A stretch of DNA of 64,000 nucleotides from Bathynomus jamesi (lineage: Eukaryota; Arthropoda; Malacostraca; Isopoda; Cirolanidae). The notes beneath the pieces are model-generated. The model was not told the origin of the DNA, did no database searches, and was given only the letters and a program-made list of their open reading frames with translations. The translations under genes and the position numbers were made by a program. Every line of letters starts with the position of its first letter. The stretch's first letter is position 1. Shown one piece after another: positions 59,160 to 64,000 of the stretch. Where the stretch lies: positions 132,501 through 196,500 of the forward strand of contig JAJOZX010000198.1 in assembly GCA_023014485.1 (NCBI GenBank). Direction: 5' to 3'.

Positions 59160-59326
59160 ACAGCCACGAAGCTCATTCCCCCTCATTGTCCCAAGGGTAA
59201 ATTTTAGTCCGAACAATGACAGGGTAAGCGGCCAACTCAACCCAACCCGGGAGCCAGCAGGCGGGAGCAAACCAGAGCGTCACCGCTCAAAAGTCTGCCA
59301 CCGTAACCACTGAGCTATCGGGCGCC
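59160..59326 (-). mobile_element. tRNA-derived SINE (different family)
   Basis: The minus strand begins GGGCGCCCGATAGCTCAGTG and GTTACGGTGGCAGACTTTTG, a good A-box half of a tRNA, with GGTTTGCTCCCGCC in place of a strict B box. A non-tRNA body follows. Confidence 0.6.
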
Positions 59327-59613
59327 CACGTAATTACTTAATTCTTTAAAGGAAATGTTTAACAACAAATACCCCCCTTTTAATTCTCTTGACCAGTTGA
59401 CATGGGGGAGAATTATACCCTTCCCTTGCTCCTAAACCGTGAGGGATTAAGAAAAAGGCTTTAATGAAAGGATAAGCAGTACAAGCCTCGCTTAAATTTG
59501 AGTAAACTGTTTATTAAAATCGAACTATTTTTAACAACTGAGCGATTACGAAACCAACTTCAAATGACGCAACATATAATGAAATTTGTTTTAGGTTTTG
59601 CTGGACTAAGTTG
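59327..59613. other. No gene seen
   Basis: AT-rich flank of the hAT insertion. Confidence 0.45.
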
Positions 59614-59621
59614 ATTGCAAC

Positions 59622-60174
59622 CAGAGCTGGGCAGTATTTAAATACATTTGTATTTAAATACGTATTTAAATACATTTGTGTATTTAGAACTGTATTTATA
59701 AATACATTGTTTTTCATGTATTTAAATATAGTATTTAAATACTTTAATGAGTATTTAAATACAATGTATTTAAATACTCAAAATCTAAAAATGTAAATAC
59801 TTTTACTGGTTTAATACACGTTCTGTACTAGCACAGTACGACGCGTCGACAGTGTAGTACAGCATGGTTCATGTTTCAACGTGTCAGTTCAATTAGTTGT
59901 GTGCCACTCTTAGTCGAAAGCGGTTGATTTCTTTATCGTGTGCGTGTCATGGCTTCAACAAGCAAATCCGGTGAATCAAACAGTGATATATGTATCTGCA
60001 GATAACAATTTAAAATGTATTTACAAATGTATTTAAATACAATTGATGTATTTTGTATTTAGTATCTAAATACATTCGTAAAATGTATTTAGTATTTAGT
60101 ATTTAAATACATTTCTCCCATGTATTTAGTATTTAGTATTTAAATACATTCAATGTATTTATTGCCCAGCTCTG
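59622..60174. mobile_element. Non-autonomous hAT with exact 8-bp target duplication
   Basis: CAGAGCTGGGCAGTATTTAA at the left and TTGCCCAGCTCTG at the right, flanked on both sides by ATTGCAAC (59614-59621 and 60175-60182). Both flanks are filled with TATTTAAATAC repeats, about twenty in all. The central 59800-60000 is of normal complexity and contains ATGGCTTCAACAAGC (59948), possibly the start of a lost transposase frame. Confidence 0.93.
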
Positions 60175-60409
60175 ATTGCAACATTGTTGTAGTTAATTGA
60201 TGTTCTTTAACCAAAAGCTCATTAAAGAATTCGTATTTTATTCACCAAAATATGCGAGTTACAAGAGTCGGTGTTGAATCCACTTCTCTGTCAGATTCTC
60301 AGCTGAGAGGTGTTAGGCAAGAATAAGGGATAAGAACCGGTCCAGTTGAAGGCTCTAGAATTAAAATGCAGTTAGTTTGTTACTGGTAAATGTATGATTT
60401 TGACTCTGA

Positions 60410-60550
60410 ACTTATAGCTAGGGACATACGACAGAGGGGACCTACAGTTTAACATGGTATCCAAATCTGAAGGCAAAGGACGGTTCTTCAGCCAACTACA
60501 ACCCAAATTCAATGTCACTCAACTTCACCAATCTTACGGGAACATGCCCT
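60410..60550 (-). mobile_element. 5S-derived SINE, copy 5 (decayed)
   Basis: The minus strand keeps TGAAGTTGAGTGACATTGAA and the tail phrase GTTAAACTGTAGGTCCCC. Poorly preserved; adjacent to copy 6. Confidence 0.55.
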
Positions 60551-60559
60551 AAGGACATA

Positions 60560-60745
60560 CCCTATCGAAGATGTTTGAGGCGGTTTAGCCTCCTTCGTAA
60601 CACCCAAGATCGTGTGACGGAGGAAACTATAAGTTTTACGCGGGACCCGAGCCACGGGTCGCTACATCATCTACAGAGAACACTCACTCATCCACCCAGT
60701 TAAAAGACCCCGCGTCGCTTAACTTCGCTGAAGGAAGGGGTCTCC
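60560..60745 (-). mobile_element. 5S-derived SINE, copy 6
   Basis: Minus strand: CAGCGAAGTTAAGCGACGCG, GATGATGTAGCGACCCGTGG and GAAGGAGGCTAAACCGCC. Head and tail are in the family order. Confidence 0.78.
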
Positions 60746-61814
60746 ATTTTGGGGAAGTGTTTGATAAGATCGGAAATGAAAAACGACTGCGATAAAGCCG
60801 ACTAAGACTAAAGCAAAAATTATCTTAAAAAGACATCACGACGTAAACGTAATAATAAATACATTTTCAAATAAATTTTATGGACACTAATGCAAATATT
60901 TTGATTATATATGACCATTACCGCTCTTCCAATTCACACCGTGACGTCATAGATGGACCTTTCAAAATAATAATAACTTATTAGGTAGAGCTATTGTATA
61001 ATTTTTTAAAAAATATTTCCTTTTAATACGCGTAACGTATAAAAGAAAGCTTATTTTTTGCTATCGTAGAAATCCTTCATTTAGTTTCATATGTGAGTAC
61101 ATTTCTGTATTGTTTCGTACGGATATCAAAACAAATCATTCACTCAGGTTAGTAAATAAGGCGGAAGAACAAAGATATTAGAGAAAAGGAGACGCGGAAC
61201 AATGAGAAAAGAGACATTTAATATCTTGCTGGCATCATTCACAACTTTTGCCTTCCACGCGAAGAAACATTTCAGATGGAGATCAAAGCCCCTTAAGAAC
61301 AATGGCGCAATGCAATGAAAAGAAGGAAGTAGGAAAAGAAATTCATTTCAATACACTCCTCCCTCTCTCTCTGCTTTCATCCTTCCCTTCATCATCATCA
61401 TCAGCATCAGCATCTTTTACATCATCTTTACATCATCACCATAATAATAATTATTATTATTATTTGTTATTGTTGTTAGCGATATTTTTCAGCATGGAAT
61501 TGTCGCTAAGGATTTTGTAGTAACCTGAAATTCGGAACCATATCTAATCTACAACAATAATTATCGCTCTTTGTCATAATTAAACTATAATAAACGTGCA
61601 AATATATAAAACAAAATAGGTAAAACACACACACACACACACACGCACACACACGAGGTCTGTATTATTAATGTTAATGTAAAGATTTATGATAAAGGTT
61701 GAGCGATAACTTGTTTCGTAATGTAAAGTGTAAAAATGATGTGTGGTCGCGTGTCGAGGAACTTCTTTTGGATACGGCGTAAAAAGCGACTGTATCCTGG
61801 GGGTTGGTAAACGT
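60746..61814. other. No gene seen; low-complexity runs
   Basis: ATC-rich 61390-61445, (AAT)/(ATT) 61440-61465 and a CA run 61624-61650. The open frame across 61248-61520 is built from these runs and is not supported as a gene. Confidence 0.5.
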
Positions 61815-62030
61815 TATCAATGTTTGGGATTATTTAACTTCTTTCGTAATGGCAAAAGTCATGTGACGGAGGGGACCTACGGCTTTACGCGGGATCGGAA
61901 CCATTTAAGGGTCTCTACATCATCTGAATGCGGAGGAGGGTCACCCGCCCAACTACTGAATAGACCCAACGTCGCTTAACCTCGCTGATCTAACGGGAAA
62001 CGGTATTGCGACATAGCCACGACGTAGACA
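61815..62030 (-). mobile_element. 5S-derived SINE, copy 7
   Basis: Minus strand: GCGAGGTTAAGCGACGTTGG, GGTCTATTCAGTAGTTGGGC, GATGATGTAGAGACCC and GAAAGAAGTTAAATAATCCC. Head, internal box and tail are in order. Confidence 0.8.
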
Positions 62031-62328
62031 GGGATTACATCTTATCTTCCTCCTTTTCGAGTTATGACAAGGTTGAAATTGGGTTGGTGTTCAATTGAAA
62101 TAAATTGCGGGTTACAACCAAATTTCCGGTCGCAAGGTGCTTAACTAAGCTAACTTAACTTGATGCTAATTAACCTAATCTACCTTATAAATGATTCAAA
62201 TGGTAGGAATTTATTATTATGGGGCTCACCTATTTCAAACAAACTATGTCTATAGCCAGCCTTTAAAGGTTACACAGGCCTGCGAATGAGAACTTTGTCG
62301 GAGTTGTTTTCTTACTAATAACTGATTG
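62031..62328. other. No gene seen
   Basis: Flanking DNA of the mariner insertion. Confidence 0.45.
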
Positions 62329-63496
62329 TACAGGGTGATCAAAAAGTAACGCAACCCATGGGAAAACGATTTATTTCAGAGCAAGTGCTGGAAGTGGACA
62401 CCGTTCTGTGCTTCACACAAGTGGATACGGCGATTCATGTTCTTAAAGACCCTTTGCAACGTTTCCTGTGAAATTGCATCAACACACCTCTGAATCATCG
62501 CCTGCGATTCTGGAATACTGTGCGGGTGAGTGACATATGCGGCATCTTTCAGGTAACCCCACAAGAAAAAGTCGGGAGGCGATAAATCCGGAGATCGCGC
62601 TGGCCACAACCCACGTGAGATCAATCGTCCTGGAAAACACGTTTCCAAGTAAGCCATGGTGTTTCTGGCTGTATGGGCTGTGGCATTGTCCTGTTGAAAC
62701 CACGTGTTCTGCAACCTCTCTGCCGGCAAGGTGTTGACAAATTCTTTCACCATCATTATGTACCGGCCACTGTTCACTGTGTATTGGAAGAATGTTATGA
62801 AGATGCGACTACGTGACATGGCACACCAGACACCAATTTTCTGTGCGTGTAGAGGTGACTCATGCAGCTCATGTGGGTTTTCCGTGGCCCATACTCGACT
62901 ATTCTGTGCATTGACGTATCCATCAAGATGGAACCACGCCTCGTCTGACCAGTACCAATCATCCAGTTCTTCCCATCCGGCGTTACAAATTCCATAAACC
63001 ATCGACAATAAGATTGGCGAGATTCATGGTCTCGAGCCAGGAGTTGATGGACGGCACGCATTTTGTAGGGGTACATTTTCAATGATGTTCGCACCGCGGT
63101 GTGGGCACTGCCATAGGAGAACCCGGACTGGCTTGAAAGGCGTCGCAGGGACTTTCGGGGGCTCAGAGTATAGGCAGCTTGCACGTCGATCAACTTGTCC
63201 TGTGTCAACACCTTCGGCCGACCGCTTCTCGTTACGTCATCGACATTCCCTGTCTCTTGAAACTTGTCGTATAGTCGCTTGATAGAGGATTTGTTTGGAG
63301 CACCTCTTCCATACATTTCCGTGAAGGCCTCCTGCGTCTGGGCATAGCTTCTGGAGCGAATGTACTGCGTGACAATGAATATACGCTGCTCCAAGGTGTA
63401 TTTCATCTTTTTCATATATTCACCACCTGCAACAGAAGGAAAAAATCAATTATGTGCGTTTCTCCATGGGTTGCGTTACGTTTTGATCACCCTGTA
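62329..63496 (-). mobile_element. Nearly complete mariner-type element
   Basis: Ends CAGGGTGATCAAAAAGTAAC and, inverted, CAGGGTGATCAAAACGTAAC, followed by GCAACCCATGG. 1,168 bp including the TA at each end. A full-length transposase lies on the minus strand, broken by one frame change. The near-identical ends point to a fairly recent insertion. Confidence 0.93.
62376..63415 (-). pseudogene. Mariner-type transposase, one frameshift
   Basis: About 345 codons from ATG at 63415: MKKMKYTLEQRIFIVTQYIR (first HTH), SSIKRLYDKFQETGNVDD, the RSGRPKVLTQDK hinge and a second HTH. A frame change lies near 62990 (YCRWFMEF to AGWEELDDWYW). The catalytic positions are intact: SDEAWFHLDG, WFQQDNATAHTARN and RSPDLSPPDFFLWGYLKD. 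I count 38 residues between the second and third Asp, against 34 in classical mariners, so this is a different clade. The C-terminus ends NGVHFQHLL. One frameshift makes the copy inactive unless it is a sequence error. Confidence 0.9.
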
Positions 63497-63704
63497 TATA
63501 ATTCAACTACGCTGATTTCGAATAAGGTGTCCATTTTTTCTATCACGTAAGGATTTTCTGCAAACTGTAAGGGAAAAAACAACAACATAAATAAATATTA
63601 TTTATTTCAATTTACATTAGGTACCTATTTCGCTTTGTTATACTAATTACAAATGCAAACAACTTTAAAAAGAAAGAAGACTATTAATGTCAATTACATA
63701 TTCT
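63497..63704. other. No gene seen
   Basis: AT-rich DNA between the mariner and the last frame. Confidence 0.45.
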
Positions 63705-63905
63705 TTATTTGTCCTGAGTTTTCTTGCGAGATCTATGCCTTTTAGTCTCGAATGTACGCGCTGTTCCTTTTCTTTTATGTAATAATTCTGGAGTATCCCG
63801 TTTCAACATCCAGCAGTAATCAGCCATCATGCTGATGTCCCACTTTCCCTGATATCGCTTCTCCATTTCTTCGAGGTCTTGGTGAAACCAAGCATTTATA
63901 AGCAT
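63705..63905 (-). CDS. Partial unknown protein with WFHQDLEEMEKRYQGKW
   Basis: An open frame of 66 codons whose upstream part may be spliced or lost: INAWFHQDLEEMEKRYQGKW then DISMMADYCWMLKRD, ending in a Lys/Arg-rich tail and stop at 63705. The Trp- and Cys-containing block (YQG.W....MADYCW) looks familiar from short, repeated proteins in arthropod and cnidarian genomes, but I cannot name the family. It could be the C-terminus of a mobile-element protein. Confidence 0.4.
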   Translation of the reverse strand: MLINAWFHQDLEEMEKRYQGKWDISMMADYCWMLKRDTPELLHKRKGTARTFETKRHRSRKKTQDK

Positions 63906-64000
63906 TTATAGGCAGTAATTTTTAATCAAAATTTAATGAAAATTACTTACATACGTAACATGAAATATGACATTTTGTGAAAAATCTGTACGTGATGACG

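Noticed and set aside
61248..61520. Ser/His/Tyr-rich 90-codon frame
   Set aside because: It is built on ATC, AAT and ATT runs; no conserved segment.

Overview
The window is animal genomic DNA that is poor in genes and very rich in transposons. A decapod crustacean is the best guess. The reasons are hundreds of bases of (TA)n, (CA)n and (AAT)n microsatellite every few kb, CR1-like and Jockey-like LINEs of the kind familiar from crabs and shrimps, several mariner/Tc1 families, 5S-rRNA-derived and tRNA-derived SINEs, and short arthropod-style introns. This assignment is an inference; no species-specific marker is visible. There are no bacterial operons, no CRISPR array and no intact tRNA or rRNA gene.

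Host genes are few. (1) 10427-12281, minus strand: first coding exon of a onecut (HNF-6 type) transcription factor, recognised by its CUT domain. The homeodomain exon is not in the window, and the exon carries several one-base frame breaks. (2) 35810-36711, plus strand: an exon of an unrecognised Ser-rich protein ending at a good splice donor. (3) 45810-45898 and 45962-46061, plus strand: two small exons, the last ending in a stop followed at once by AATAAA. Whether (2) and (3) are one gene is open.

Region by region. 0-10 kb: AT-rich DNA with SINEs, an AT-only satellite, palindromic elements and MITEs. 10.4-13.3 kb: the GC-rich onecut exon and its upstream DNA. 13-25 kb: microsatellites, a 700-bp palindrome, LINE 3' ends, an internally deleted mariner and a hAT remnant. 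25.6-29.3 kb: a CR1-like LINE split by a dimeric tRNA SINE. 31.9-34.8 kb: a Jockey-like LINE on the minus strand. 37-46 kb: a degenerate LINE invaded by a 2.3-kb transposon with 370-bp inverted repeats and by 5S-SINEs, followed by a deleted mariner. 47-50 kb: MITEs and palindromes. 50.3-55.8 kb: a 5.5-kb element bounded by divergent inverted repeats and carrying one intact 1,481-codon ORF. 56-64 kb: LINE fragments, hAT and mariner MITEs, 5S-SINEs and a nearly complete mariner.

The strongest candidate for an undescribed system is the 50.3-55.8 kb element. Its protein has paired zinc-binding modules at the N-terminus, an acidic-residue pattern like FEN/XPG (PIN-like) nucleases near residues 1206-1300, and a CXC cysteine module at the C-terminus. 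Second is the 40959-43300 transposon with complex palindromic ends and a spliced but truncated transposase-like gene. Third is a set of palindromic elements sitting in (TA)n, several of which carry a hammerhead-ribozyme-like core.
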